A stretch of DNA of 23,326 nt from positions 1 to 23,326 of the forward strand of contig CAZXMB010000024.1 in the NCBI GenBank assembly GCA_964641715.1, written 5' to 3'. Below the pieces are notes generated by a model. The model was given only the letters and a program-made list of their open reading frames with translations. It had not been told where the DNA came from and did not search any database. Both the position numbers and the translations under genes were made by a program. Positions 1 through 8,015 of this stretch are shown in pieces. The stretch's first letter is position 1; each line of letters begins with the position of its first letter. The DNA comes from CAZXMB01 sp964641715 (GTDB lineage Bacteria; Desulfobacterota; BSN033; UBA1163).

Positions 1-7
1 ACTCAAA

Positions 8-1294
8 TTGGAAAGAAGAGCAAAAAATTCACTCTTCAGGCAGGAGCTTTCATCCTTGTTACCTCAGTCTCTTTTCAAAGAAAAAGGTCTTTATGTCCTC
101 TCGGTGATCGGAGAGGACAGGGTTGGGATTGTCTCGGAAGTGACCCGATTCCTCTTCCGCCGGGGATTCAACATCGTTGACATCGAGCAATCGGTGATCC
201 ATTCCCAGTTCACCATGGTTCTGCTCCTCCAGCCTCTTCGCCCCCATTTTCATTTGAGCCAGCTCCAATCCGGCCTCAACCGCCTGGCTAAAAAACTGGA
301 GATGAGGATCGCCCTCACGCCCCTCCATCAATTTAAAGGGCTCAGGTTCGCAGAGATGAAGAAGCCTTATGTCCTGACCATCTTGGGAGCGGACCGTCCG
401 GGAGTGGTGGCCGGGTTTTCCACTGTCCTGGCAAGAAATCATTGCAATATCGAACGGATCAAGATGATTGCAAGGGGGGAATTTCTGGCCATGGAGATGT
501 GGATTGACCTCAGGGAGGCAAATTTTTCCCTTCTCCGTTCAGACCTTACAACGATGGCGAAGAGGGTGGGGATGGATGTGGTGGCCCAGCCCGAGTCCAT
601 GTTCAAGAAGAGAAAAAAGGTGATTGTGTTTGATATGGATTCAACGATTGTGGAGGGGGAGATCATCGATGAGATGGCGAAGAGTGCAGGAGTGGAAAAG
701 AAGGTGGCGGCCATCACCGAAAAGGGAATGAGAGGAGAGATTGATTTTATTGACTCTCTTCGTGCAAGAGTCTCCCTGCTGAAAGGCCTGAGAATGAGAA
801 GTTTAGAGTCCATTGCCCTGACGGTCCGATTTACCAGGGGGAGTGAAGAACTGATCTCCGCACTCAAAGAGATGGGTTTCAAGGTAGCCCTCCTCAGCGG
901 CGGCTTCACTTATTTTACGGATCGATTAAAGAAGAGGTTGGGATTTGATTATGTCTTCGGAAATGAACTGGAGGTCAGGAACGGGAGGCTCACCGGCAGA
1001 ATTAAAGGGAGGATCATTGATGCCAAAAGAAAGGCCGAGATCATGGATGGGATCTGCGGGAAAGAGGGGATTACACGGGAGGAGGTGGTGGCCGTAGGGG
1101 ATGGGTCGAATGACCGGATCATGATTTCCAACGCAGGTCTCGGAATTGCCTTCAATGCAAAAGAGGTCCTGAAAAAGGTGGCCGATGGTTCGATCACCCG
1201 GGATCATATGAAAGGTGTCCTTTACTGCCTCGGGATCACGGACCTGGATATAAGAAATGGAAAGACGGTAAATGAGAAGCGGCCAAAGGAATAA
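8..1294 (+). CDS. serB: Phosphoserine phosphatase SerB with two N-terminal ACT domains
   Basis: Catalyses the last step of serine synthesis, hydrolysing O-phosphoserine in the cytoplasm. About 428 residues: ACT domain 1 at roughly 26-100 (LYVLSVIGEDRVGIVSEV), ACT domain 2 at roughly 120-195 (YVLTILGADRPGVVAGF), then a HAD phosphatase domain from about 205. HAD motif I is DMDST (nucleophile Asp209, acid/base Asp211), motif II is LLSGG, and motif III is GDGSND (Asp365, Asp369). This is the SerB2 layout with paired ACT domains, which in that family sense serine or other amino acids. The reading frame is open to the left edge. A TTG at base 8 is the first visible start and no ribosome site can be checked, so the true start may lie upstream of the window. 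The next gene starts two bases after its stop, which points to an operon with the HAD phosphatase and ridA. Confidence 0.92.
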   Translation: MERRAKNSLFRQELSSLLPQSLFKEKGLYVLSVIGEDRVGIVSEVTRFLFRRGFNIVDIEQSVIHSQFTMVLLLQPLRPHFHLSQLQSGLNRLAKKLEMRIALTPLHQFKGLRFAEMKKPYVLTILGADRPGVVAGFSTVLARNHCNIERIKMIARGEFLAMEMWIDLREANFSLLRSDLTTMAKRVGMDVVAQPESMFKKRKKVIVFDMDSTIVEGEIIDEMAKSAGVEKKVAAITEKGMRGEIDFIDSLRARVSLLKGLRMRSLESIALTVRFTRGSEELISALKEMGFKVALLSGGFTYFTDRLKKRLGFDYVFGNELEVRNGRLTGRIKGRIIDAKRKAEIMDGICGKEGITREEVVAVGDGSNDRIMISNAGLGIAFNAKEVLKKVADGSITRDHMKGVLYCLGITDLDIRNGKTVNEKRPKE

Positions 1295-1296
1295 TT

Positions 1297-1992
1297 ATGG
1301 ATGTTTTAGAAAAGCAAGCTCATCCTCGAAGGGTTCGGGCGATCATTTTTGATTTTGACGGAACCCTTGCCATCCTCAATATTGATTTCTCTCTCATGAG
1401 GGAGAAGGTCCTCGCTCTGATCAGATATTTTGGTGTAAACGAGGAGTCCATTAAAGAACGGTATCTCCTGGAGATCATTGACGAGGTCTATCCACTTCTG
1501 AGGGAAAAAAATTCCTCGGATGCCCGGACATTTTATCAGAAGGCCCATCAGATTCTCCATGAGGTGGAACTCCATGCGGCAGAAGAGGGAAGATTGATCC
1601 CAGGGACAGAGGTAGCCTTAAAAGGTTTGAGAGAGAAGGGAATCAAGATCGGGATTGTCACCAGAAATTGTGAGGAAGCTGTTCTCGGGGTTTTCCCGGA
1701 TATTCATGATTATTGTGATATTTTCATTTCGAGAGATTCGATTGAGAAGGTCAAGCCCCATCCGGATCATCTCAACTGGGTGTTGAGAGCACTTGGTCTC
1801 TCCGGTGGGGAAGCGATGATGGTCGGAGATCATCCCATTGATATTGAGGCAGGAAAGAAGGCGGGGATGAAAACGGTCGGAGTCTTGACAGGAAGGACAA
1901 AAAAAGAGGAGTTTGAAAAGGCGGGAGCGGATTATATCTTAAAAGATGTTTCCGAGGTGAGTAAATTATTGGAGGGAGGATCCGATGGATAA
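1297..1992 (+). CDS. HAD-superfamily hydrolase, phosphoglycolate phosphatase-like
   Basis: Cytoplasmic HAD phosphatase of 231 residues. Motif I is DFDGTL (Asp19, Asp21), motif II lies in GIVTRN, the conserved lysine is in KVKPHPDHL, and motif III is GDHPIDIEAG (Asp178, Asp182). A helical cap sits between motifs I and II (about 30-105), as in the Gph/PGMB group. Substrate cannot be read from sequence; phosphoglycolate or another small phosphate ester is possible. It begins two bases after serB behind AAAGGA, and its last eight bases overlap the start of ridA. The three genes are therefore probably one transcript with coupled translation. Confidence 0.88.
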   Translation: MDVLEKQAHPRRVRAIIFDFDGTLAILNIDFSLMREKVLALIRYFGVNEESIKERYLLEIIDEVYPLLREKNSSDARTFYQKAHQILHEVELHAAEEGRLIPGTEVALKGLREKGIKIGIVTRNCEEAVLGVFPDIHDYCDIFISRDSIEKVKPHPDHLNWVLRALGLSGGEAMMVGDHPIDIEAGKKAGMKTVGVLTGRTKKEEFEKAGADYILKDVSEVSKLLEGGSDG

Positions 1993-2377
1993 AAAGGTAA
2001 TCGAAACAGAAAAGGCCCCAAAGGCAATAGGACCTTATTCTCAGGCCATTCGGGCAGGCCACTTCCTATTTATCTCAGGGCAAATCCCGATCAATCCGGC
2101 TACTGGAGAGCTGATGAAGGGGGATATCCAGGAACAGACACGGCAGGTTTTAGAAAATATCAGAGGAGTGCTGGAATCTCAACATTTAGGGATGGAGGAT
2201 GTGGTCAAAGTGACCATTTTTCTAAAGGATTTAGGGAAGTTCAATCAAATGAATGAAGTCTATGGGTCCACCTTTCCTATTTCTCCGCCTGCGAGATCAA
2301 CCGTGGAAGTTTCCGGACTCCCCAAAAATGCCGATTTGGAGATGGAGGCCATTGCCCTCACCCGCGGAAGACATTAG
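1985..2377 (+). CDS. ridA: RidA family enamine/imine deaminase
   Basis: Hydrolyses reactive enamine/imine intermediates (such as 2-aminoacrylate made by PLP enzymes acting on serine or threonine) to 2-oxoacids and ammonia. At 130 residues it is the usual family length. Seen: the N-terminal PKAIGPYSQAI motif, FISGQIPINP, and the substrate-binding arginine Arg104 in PPARSTVEV followed by the C-terminal EMEAIA segment. The family forms a homotrimer with active sites between subunits. It overlaps the HAD gene by eight bases, and its ribosome site GGAGGGAGG lies inside that gene's end. Its place beside serB makes sense, since 2-aminoacrylate comes from serine. Confidence 0.95.
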   Translation: MDKKVIETEKAPKAIGPYSQAIRAGHFLFISGQIPINPATGELMKGDIQEQTRQVLENIRGVLESQHLGMEDVVKVTIFLKDLGKFNQMNEVYGSTFPISPPARSTVEVSGLPKNADLEMEAIALTRGRH

Positions 2378-2395
2378 ATTTTTACCCAATCTTTT

Positions 2396-2419
2396 AAAAA
2401 AAATTTAAGAAGCCTTAAA
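2396..2419 (-). terminator. Possible weak intrinsic terminator of the secreted-protein gene
   Basis: On the - strand a small hairpin TTTAAG-GCTT-CTTAAA (2419-2404) runs directly into eight T (2403-2396). The stem overlaps the stop codon of the minus-strand gene and is A/T-rich, so it would be weak. No hairpin followed by a T-run is seen for ridA on the + strand. Confidence 0.35.
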
Positions 2420-2876
2420 AACTGACGGAGAGGGTTTTTTTCTCACCTTCGGGAGGGTTCATTTGAACCTCAAGGGTGATCGATTCCAATTTTTCTCCGG
2501 GAAGTGGGAAACCGATAATGAGCACCCGTCCTTCAAGGGGAGGGATGGGTATGTTCAGGAGGGCTTCCTGGGGAGGGGGAGAAAATTCTGACGGTTTTGC
2601 ATCCATCGCATATCTCATTTCTTTTTGAACCATTACGACTTTGATAGAGTTGGACGAAGCGGTGACACTGCGGCTTCGGTTTAAAACCTCGATATAAACC
2701 TCGAGGGTTTTCAATGGTGAGGGGGCTGATTCTATCTCCCGAATTTTATAAGTAATATCTCCAAATGCGATTTGAGGCTTTTCTTCTTTAGAAACGGTCT
2801 GGGAGAAAGCCATCCCGGTAAAGAAGGGAAATAAAAGGATTAAAAGCGAAAGATTATAAATTCCCTTTTTTCTCAT
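2415..2876 (-). CDS. Small secreted protein of unknown function
   Basis: A 153-residue protein not recognised as a named family. Residues 1-25 are a clear signal peptide: basic start MRKKG, a hydrophobic core SLLILLFPFF, and a likely cleavage after AFS. The mature part alternates short hydrophobic strands with proline- and glutamate-rich loops (FGDITYKIREIESAP, LEVYIEVLNRS, RVLIIGFPLP, ITLEVQMNPP). This looks like a single beta-sandwich domain exported to the periplasm or cell surface. There are no cysteines in the mature part and no enzyme motif. It lies alone on the minus strand between ridA and der. There is no good Shine-Dalgarno before the ATG, so the start is less certain than for its neighbours. 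Confidence 0.72.
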   Translation of the reverse strand: MRKKGIYNLSLLILLFPFFTGMAFSQTVSKEEKPQIAFGDITYKIREIESAPSPLKTLEVYIEVLNRSRSVTASSNSIKVVMVQKEMRYAMDAKPSEFSPPPQEALLNIPIPPLEGRVLIIGFPLPGEKLESITLEVQMNPPEGEKKTLSVSF

Positions 2877-2887
2877 TTTTCATATCT

Positions 2888-2916
2888 ATTCTACCCGTTA
2901 CTGCGGAAATTTTCAA
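2888..2916 (-). promoter_or_regulatory. Candidate sigma-70 promoter of the secreted-protein gene
   Basis: On the - strand TTGAAA (2916-2911) and TAGAAT (2893-2888) are 17 bases apart. Transcription would begin about five bases before the ATG at 2876, giving an almost leaderless message, which fits the missing Shine-Dalgarno. Evidence is box matching only. Confidence 0.35.
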
Positions 2917-3001
2917 GCTTTTCGTGGTTCGCAAATTCTGATATAGAATCCGGAACCCTAATTCCATTGGGTCATTGCGAGCACCTGTTCTAAATCGGGG
3001 T

Positions 3002-3030
3002 TTGTAGGAAACCAACAGTTGGTTTATAAT
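3002..3030 (+). promoter_or_regulatory. Promoter of der with an embedded operator-like palindrome
   Basis: A perfect -10 box TATAAT (3025-3030) lies 17 bases after a weak -35 TTGTAG (3002-3007), ending about 26 bases before the der ATG. The spacer holds a perfect 17-bp palindrome, AAACCAAC-A-GTTGGTTT (3009-3025), whose right arm reaches the first base of the -10. A protein bound here would block RNA polymerase. Promoter boxes are seen directly; the regulator is unknown. Confidence 0.6.
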
Positions 3031-3056
3031 GTTTTTTGATTGTGTGAACAAAGGCC

Positions 3057-4376
3057 ATGAAGCCAATTGTTGCCATTGTGGGAAGACCGAATGTCGGGAA
3101 ATCCACCCTGTTTAATCGCATCGCAGGGAGAAGGAAGGCGATCGTCTGGAACGAACCGGGGGTTACCCGGGATCGGAATTATGCGGATGCGGATTGGGAA
3201 GGGAGGTCTTTCACACTGATCGATACGGGTGGTTTTGAACCCATTTCGAAGGACCGTATCTTCATCCAGATGCGTGAACAATGTCAGTTAGCAATGGAGG
3301 AGGCCGATCTCATCCTCTTCATGATGGATGGGAAGGAAGGGTTGACTCCTTCCGATCAGGAGATCGCCAATATTTTGAGACGATTGAATAAACCCGTCTT
3401 TTATATCGTCAATAAGATTGACGGGCCAAAGGATGAGGAGAAGGTCGTTGAATTTTATGGATTGGGGGTAGACCGGATCTATTCCATTTCCGCCGAACAT
3501 CGCTATGGTGTGAATGAGCTGATGGATGATGTGCTGGGCCTCCTTCCTGATATGGCCGGGGAGGAATGGGAAGGCGAAGGAATAAGGGTGGCTCTGCTGG
3601 GAAGGCCGAATGTCGGGAAGTCCTCCCTAATCAATCGTATCCTGGGGTATAAGAGGGTCATGGTGGATGAGGCCCCGGGGACTACCCGGGATGCCATTGA
3701 TACCCGGTTTGAGAGAAACGGGAAGAGGTATATCCTGGTGGATACAGCAGGAATCCGGAGAAAGAGCCGGATCAGTTTGCGGCTGGAGAAATATAGCATT
3801 GTGGAGGCCCTTCGGACCATTGACCGCTGCACTATCGCCGTCCTCCTATTAGACCCGGAGGAAGGGGTGACGGACCAGGATGCCCGCATCGGCGGGTTCA
3901 TCCATGAGAAAGGGAAGGGTTGTATTATCGCTGTCAATAAATGGGATCTGGTGAAGAAGGATTCGCAAACCATGGTGCAATTTGAAAAGGGAATCTATCA
4001 TGATTTAAGATATCTTTCCTATGCACCGATTCTCTTCATTTCGGCATTAACGGGGCAGAGGGTGATGAAGGTTCTGGATACGGTTGACCGCGTATCAGAG
4101 CAGACGAAAAAAAGGATTTCCACCTCACCGCTCAACCGATCCCTGGAAGAATGGGTGAAAAAATTTTCACCTCCCTCCTATCGATCCCGACCGGTGAGGC
4201 TCAACTATATCACCCAGGTAAAGGTGGGACCGCCTACCTTCATCATCTCCACTAACTCCCCGGAAGGGGTCCATTTTTCCTATGAGCGTTATCTCATCAA
4301 TCAGATGAGGGAAACCTTCGGTTTCGAAGGGGTGCCGGTTCGACTTCAATTTCAGAGTAAGAGAAAGGGACGCTGA
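3057..4376 (+). CDS. der: Ribosome assembly GTPase Der (EngA)
   Basis: Essential double GTPase that helps mature the 50S ribosomal subunit. 439 residues, normal for the family. G domain 1: P-loop GRPNVGKS at 9-16, DTGG switch, NKID. G domain 2: P-loop GRPNVGKS from about residue 182, DTAGI, NKWDL. Both P-loops are intact. The C-terminal KH-like domain (about 350-435) ends with the basic stretch QSKRKGR. The ATG at 3057 places the first P-loop nine residues in, as is usual. The stop is separated by one base from the next start (TGA-G-ATG), so der and the efflux adaptor gene are probably translated as a pair. Confidence 0.97.
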   Translation: MKPIVAIVGRPNVGKSTLFNRIAGRRKAIVWNEPGVTRDRNYADADWEGRSFTLIDTGGFEPISKDRIFIQMREQCQLAMEEADLILFMMDGKEGLTPSDQEIANILRRLNKPVFYIVNKIDGPKDEEKVVEFYGLGVDRIYSISAEHRYGVNELMDDVLGLLPDMAGEEWEGEGIRVALLGRPNVGKSSLINRILGYKRVMVDEAPGTTRDAIDTRFERNGKRYILVDTAGIRRKSRISLRLEKYSIVEALRTIDRCTIAVLLLDPEEGVTDQDARIGGFIHEKGKGCIIAVNKWDLVKKDSQTMVQFEKGIYHDLRYLSYAPILFISALTGQRVMKVLDTVDRVSEQTKKRISTSPLNRSLEEWVKKFSPPSYRSRPVRLNYITQVKVGPPTFIISTNSPEGVHFSYERYLINQMRETFGFEGVPVRLQFQSKRKGR

Positions 4377-4377
4377 G

Positions 4378-5931
4378 ATGGGCAATTGGAGGAAAAAGAG
4401 CTTGACGATCGTGATCATCATCATTGCCATTCTGATTGGCGCGGGGATCCTCTATCAGACGGTTGACCGGAAGGGAACAGGCCAGAAGTTCAGGGCGGTC
4501 AAAGTGGAGCGCGGGGAGATCAGCTCGGTGGTGACTGCGACCGGAACCATCAATCCGGTGATCACCGTTTTAGTAGGAAGCCAGGTTTCAGGAACGATCA
4601 AGACCCTCCATGCCGATTTTAATTCCCGGGTGAAAGAGGGAGAGGTGATCGCTCAGATCGATCCCTCCATCTTCGAGGCTCAGGTCGAACAGGGAAGGGC
4701 AAATGTCCTCAATGCCCAGGCCAATCTTCTCAATTCACAGGCAAACCTCAAGAATGCTCAGGCCAGTCTCACCAAGGCCGAAGTGGCGGTGATCGACGCG
4801 AAGAGGACTTTAGAACGAAACAGAGAGCTGATGGAGAGGAAGGTCATTGCCCAGGCCACTTTCGATACCGCACTGACCAATTATGATTCTGCCATTGCAC
4901 AGAGGGACATCGCCAGGGCCCAACTCGAATCCGCGAGATTCCAGGTGGAGTCAAACCGAGCCCAATTGGAGCAGGCCAGGGCCGCCTTGAAACTCGCAGA
5001 GACCAATTTGAGGTATACGACCATTCGTTCGCCGGTGAACGGGATCGTGATATCGAGGAATGTGGATGTGGGGCAGACCGTAGCGGCAAGCCTCCAGGCT
5101 CCAACCCTTTTCACCATTGCAAAAGACCTGACCCGGATGCAGGTGGATACGAATGTGAGTGAAGCGGATATCGGTCGAATCGCAGTGGGCCAGGAGGCAA
5201 CCTTCACGGTCGATGCCTTTCCTGAGAAGGTCTTTCTCGGGAGGGTCTCGGAGATCAGGAATGCTCCCATCACGGTTCAGAACGTGGTGACCTATGATGT
5301 GGTGATTCAGGTGGATAATAAAGACCTGAAGCTGAAGCCGGGAATGACGGCCAATGTCTCGGTGATGATAGCCCATCGCGAGGGGATTTTAAAGATCCCC
5401 AATTCTGCCCTCCGGTTTCAACCGGAAGTTGCAAGGGGGGAGGAGAAGGGAGAGAAGGGTCAGGAAAGACCCTCGCAGGCCGGCCAGGGAGTGATGGAGC
5501 GATTAACAAGAGAACTCCGTCTCACGAAAGACCAGCAATCAAAGGTTGCTATGGTTCTTCAATCATCGAAAGAAGAGTTTCAGGAGATCAGGGAGAAGGC
5601 AAAGCCGGAGGAGGCAAGGGCCCGGACACAGAGGTTGCTGAGGCAGAAGATATGGGAATTTCTGACGGAGGAGCAGAGACAGAAGCTAAACGAGTTGGCC
5701 CAGTCCTCACAGAAGGATGAAAAGAAGCCAGGGAGGGTATGGGTACTCTCGGAGGGAGGGAAACCGGTTCCGCTCTCCGTTCTTCTTGGAATTACCAATG
5801 GGACTTTTAGTGAGGTCGTGGCAGGGGATCTTCGGGAAGGAGCGGAGGTGATCGTCGAGGAGATTTCGAAGAAGAAGGGTTCAACCCAGAGCAGAGCTCC
5901 TTCGCCGTTTATGCGCACCCCGGGAAAGTAA
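4378..5931 (+). CDS. macA: MacA-like periplasmic adaptor with an inserted Spy/CpxP-like LTxxQ segment
   Basis: Membrane-fusion (HlyD/MacA family) subunit that links an inner-membrane ABC pump to an outer-membrane channel. 517 residues, about 120-140 longer than typical MacA. Residues about 8-28 form the N-terminal membrane anchor (LTIVIIIIAILIGAGILY). Next come the lipoyl/barrel-sandwich halves (about 45-95 and 215-245) around a long coiled-coil hairpin (about 95-215, repeats such as NAQANLLNSQANL), then a beta-barrel to about 330. In the membrane-proximal part (about 355-450) is a charged helical insert holding LTKDQ (382-386) and LTEEQ (429-433), the paired LTxxQ signature of Spy/CpxP periplasmic chaperones. 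The adaptor fold resumes with VWVLSEGGKPVPLSV. It sits one base after der and just ahead of the ABC genes. No TolC-type gene is in the window. Confidence 0.88.
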   Translation: MGNWRKKSLTIVIIIIAILIGAGILYQTVDRKGTGQKFRAVKVERGEISSVVTATGTINPVITVLVGSQVSGTIKTLHADFNSRVKEGEVIAQIDPSIFEAQVEQGRANVLNAQANLLNSQANLKNAQASLTKAEVAVIDAKRTLERNRELMERKVIAQATFDTALTNYDSAIAQRDIARAQLESARFQVESNRAQLEQARAALKLAETNLRYTTIRSPVNGIVISRNVDVGQTVAASLQAPTLFTIAKDLTRMQVDTNVSEADIGRIAVGQEATFTVDAFPEKVFLGRVSEIRNAPITVQNVVTYDVVIQVDNKDLKLKPGMTANVSVMIAHREGILKIPNSALRFQPEVARGEEKGEKGQERPSQAGQGVMERLTRELRLTKDQQSKVAMVLQSSKEEFQEIREKAKPEEARARTQRLLRQKIWEFLTEEQRQKLNELAQSSQKDEKKPGRVWVLSEGGKPVPLSVLLGITNGTFSEVVAGDLREGAEVIVEEISKKKGSTQSRAPSPFMRTPGK

Positions 5932-5969
5932 GAAGGCATAGAACAGAGGGGCGAATTCATATTTAAAAA

Positions 5970-6671
5970 ATGGAAGCATTAATTCAGGTTCAGGATCTGG
6001 TCAAAGTGTATAGTCTGGGAGAGGTCAAGGTCCAGGCCCTTCGCGGAGTCTCTCTCCTGATCGAAAAGGGTGAATTTGTCGCCATTATGGGGGCTTCGGG
6101 ATCGGGCAAATCGACTTTTATGAATATCCTGGGATTTCTGGACCAACCCACCAGCGGTCTCTATCTTCTCGAAGGGATGAATGGGGAAAATCTTTCGAAG
6201 GATCAATTGGCGGAGATACGAAATCGGAAGATCGGTTTCGTCTTTCAGGGGTTCAACCTCCTATCGAGGGCAGCGTCCTTAGAAAATATTGAACTTCCGC
6301 TCATCTATGCCGGGACCCCGGCATCGAAGAGGAGGGAGATTGCTCAAAACGCTCTATCTGAAGTCGGTTTGAAAGGGAGGGAGCACCATCATTCCAGCCA
6401 GCTCTCCGGAGGCGAGCAGCAGAGGGTTGCGATCGCCAGGGCTCTGGTCAACCACCCCTCCATCCTCCTGGCAGATGAACCCACTGGAAATCTCGATTCA
6501 AAGACAAGCGAAGAGATTATGGACATTTTTAGCAGACTCAATCAGGAGAAGGGAATCACGATCATCATGATCACTCATGAGCTTGATATCGCCTCTCATG
6601 CGAAAAGGATCATCCTGTTTAAGGATGGAAAAGTGGTTGATGATCATAAGCCAGAGATGAGATCCCGATAG
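5970..6671 (+). CDS. MacB-type ABC transporter ATP-binding protein
   Basis: Cytoplasmic ATPase of a MacAB/LolD-type export system, 233 residues. Walker A GASGSGKST, Q-loop FVFQGFNLL, signature LSGGEQQR, Walker B ILLADEPTGNLDS and the H-loop MITHE are all present. In E. coli MacB this domain is fused to the permease; here it is a separate gene, as in many bacteria. It follows the adaptor by 38 bases and precedes the permease by 60. The Shine-Dalgarno is weak (GAGGGG, far from the ATG), but the start is right for the family because the conserved beta strand begins at once (LIQVQDLVKVY). Confidence 0.94.
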   Translation: MEALIQVQDLVKVYSLGEVKVQALRGVSLLIEKGEFVAIMGASGSGKSTFMNILGFLDQPTSGLYLLEGMNGENLSKDQLAEIRNRKIGFVFQGFNLLSRAASLENIELPLIYAGTPASKRREIAQNALSEVGLKGREHHHSSQLSGGEQQRVAIARALVNHPSILLADEPTGNLDSKTSEEIMDIFSRLNQEKGITIIMITHELDIASHAKRIILFKDGKVVDDHKPEMRSR

Positions 6672-6679
6672 TGCATTTT

Positions 6680-6697
6680 CGCAGGCTGAAGCCTGCG
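6680..6697. repeat. Perfect hairpin CGCAGGCT-GA-AGCCTGCG between ATPase and permease genes
   Basis: Two 8-base arms with a two-base loop, starting nine bases after the ATPase stop. The sequence, followed by GCTAC, looks like a dispersed REP-type element often seen between genes in bacterial genomes. There is no T-run, so it is not a standard terminator. It may adjust the ratio of ATPase to permease message. Only one copy lies in this window. Confidence 0.6.
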
Positions 6698-6731
6698 GCT
6701 ACAGGGACAGGGTGATGGATACGGGAATGAA

Positions 6732-7915
6732 ATGATAAGAATATTGGCCGGTCTCCGGATCGCCCTCCGGGCTCTCATGGTCAATAAGATGCGTTCCGCT
6801 TTGACCATGCTGGGAATCATCATCGGGGTGGGTGCGGTGATCACCATGATTGCCGTGGGATCCGGGGCAAAGAAACGAATCGCCGAACAGATTGCCAGCA
6901 TGGGTTCGAACCTCCTCATTGTAATGTCAGGAAGCGCAACGAGCGGGGGATTCAGGCATGGTGCAGGGACAGTTCCCACCCTGACCGTCGAAGACGCAAA
7001 GGCGATTCTTTCCGAAATTCCAGGGGTCAGGTATGTTGCTCCGAACCTCTCCGGAGTTGCCCAGACCGTTTTCGGAAATCAGAACTGGTCAACCATCATT
7101 TACGGGACAACCCCTGAAATTCTGGAGATCAGGGAGTGGCCCCTTGCTTTTGGCCGATCCTTTACCCAGCAGGATCTCGATGGGGTGACAAAGGTCTGTA
7201 TTCTCGGCAGGACCGTAGCGGAAAATCTTTTCGGCGGGATTGATCCCATCGGTCAGGTCATTCGGATCAAGAAGGTCCCTTTTAATGTCATCGGTGTCCT
7301 CTCCCCGAAAGGCCAATCCACATGGGGTACGGATCAGGATGATGTGATCTTCATTCCCCTGACCACAGCCCAAAAAAGGCTTTTCGGGATGCAGTTCCCA
7401 GGGATGGTGAGGGTGATCACCGTCCAGGCCAGAGAGCCCGAGGAGATGGAAGAGGTGGAGGAACAGATTACGGCACTTCTTCGTCAGAGGCACCGCATCC
7501 AACCCAATCAGGAAAATGATTTTTCGGTGAGGAATCTTACGGAAATAATGTCGAGTGCGGAACAGTCCGCCGGGGTCATGTCCCTTCTTTTAGGTTCCAT
7601 TGCCTCCATCTCCCTGATTGTGGGTGGAATCGGGATCATGAATATTATGCTCGTTTCCGTCACTGAGAGGACAAGGGAGATCGGCATCCGGATGGCGGTG
7701 GGTGCAAAGGGGAGAGACATCCTTCTTCAATTTCTTATCGAATCTCTGGTGCTTAGCCTGATCGGAGGGACACTGGGAATCGGTATCGGGATAGCGGGGA
7801 CCCTCATCCTCTCCACTTTTACCCAGTGGCCAGTCCTCTTCTCGGCAGAATCCATCCTTTTGGCCTTTCTCTTCTCGGGCTCCGTAGGGGTATTCTTCGG
7901 ATTCTACCCGGCGAG
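6732..7915 (+). CDS. MacB/FtsX-type ABC permease, 3' end lost in an assembly gap
   Basis: Inner-membrane subunit of the exporter, 394 residues visible. Transmembrane helix 1 is at about 22-42 (LTMLGIIIGVGAVITMIAVG). A large periplasmic MacB-core domain spans about 50-270, and three further helices lie at about 280-310, 336-360 and 368-392. The conserved end motif FGFYPA is followed directly by the N run. Split MacB permeases usually end roughly 10-20 residues after this motif, so only the tail is missing. The continuous frame that appears to run through the N into the next protein is an artefact of the gap length. Together with the adaptor and ATPase it forms a MacAB-like tripartite pump; its substrate is unknown. 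Confidence 0.9.
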
Positions 7916-8015
7916 NNNNNNNNNNNNNNNNNNNNNNNNNNNNNNNNNNNNNNNNNNNNNNNNNNNNNNNNNNNNNNNNNNNNNNNNNNNNNNNNNNNNN
8001 NNNNNNNNNNNNNNN
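7916..8015. other. Assembly gap, 100 N of unknown true length
   Basis: Exactly 100 N, the conventional placeholder for a gap of unknown size. It interrupts the ABC permease on its left and a TauE/SafE permease on its right. At least the 3' end of the first and the 5' end of the second lie inside, possibly with other genes. Confidence 0.98.

Noticed and set aside
2965..2990. GGTCATTGCGAGCAC resembling the start of a dispersed GTCATTGCGAG-type repeat
   Set aside because: Only a short fragment and no second arm or second copy in the window.
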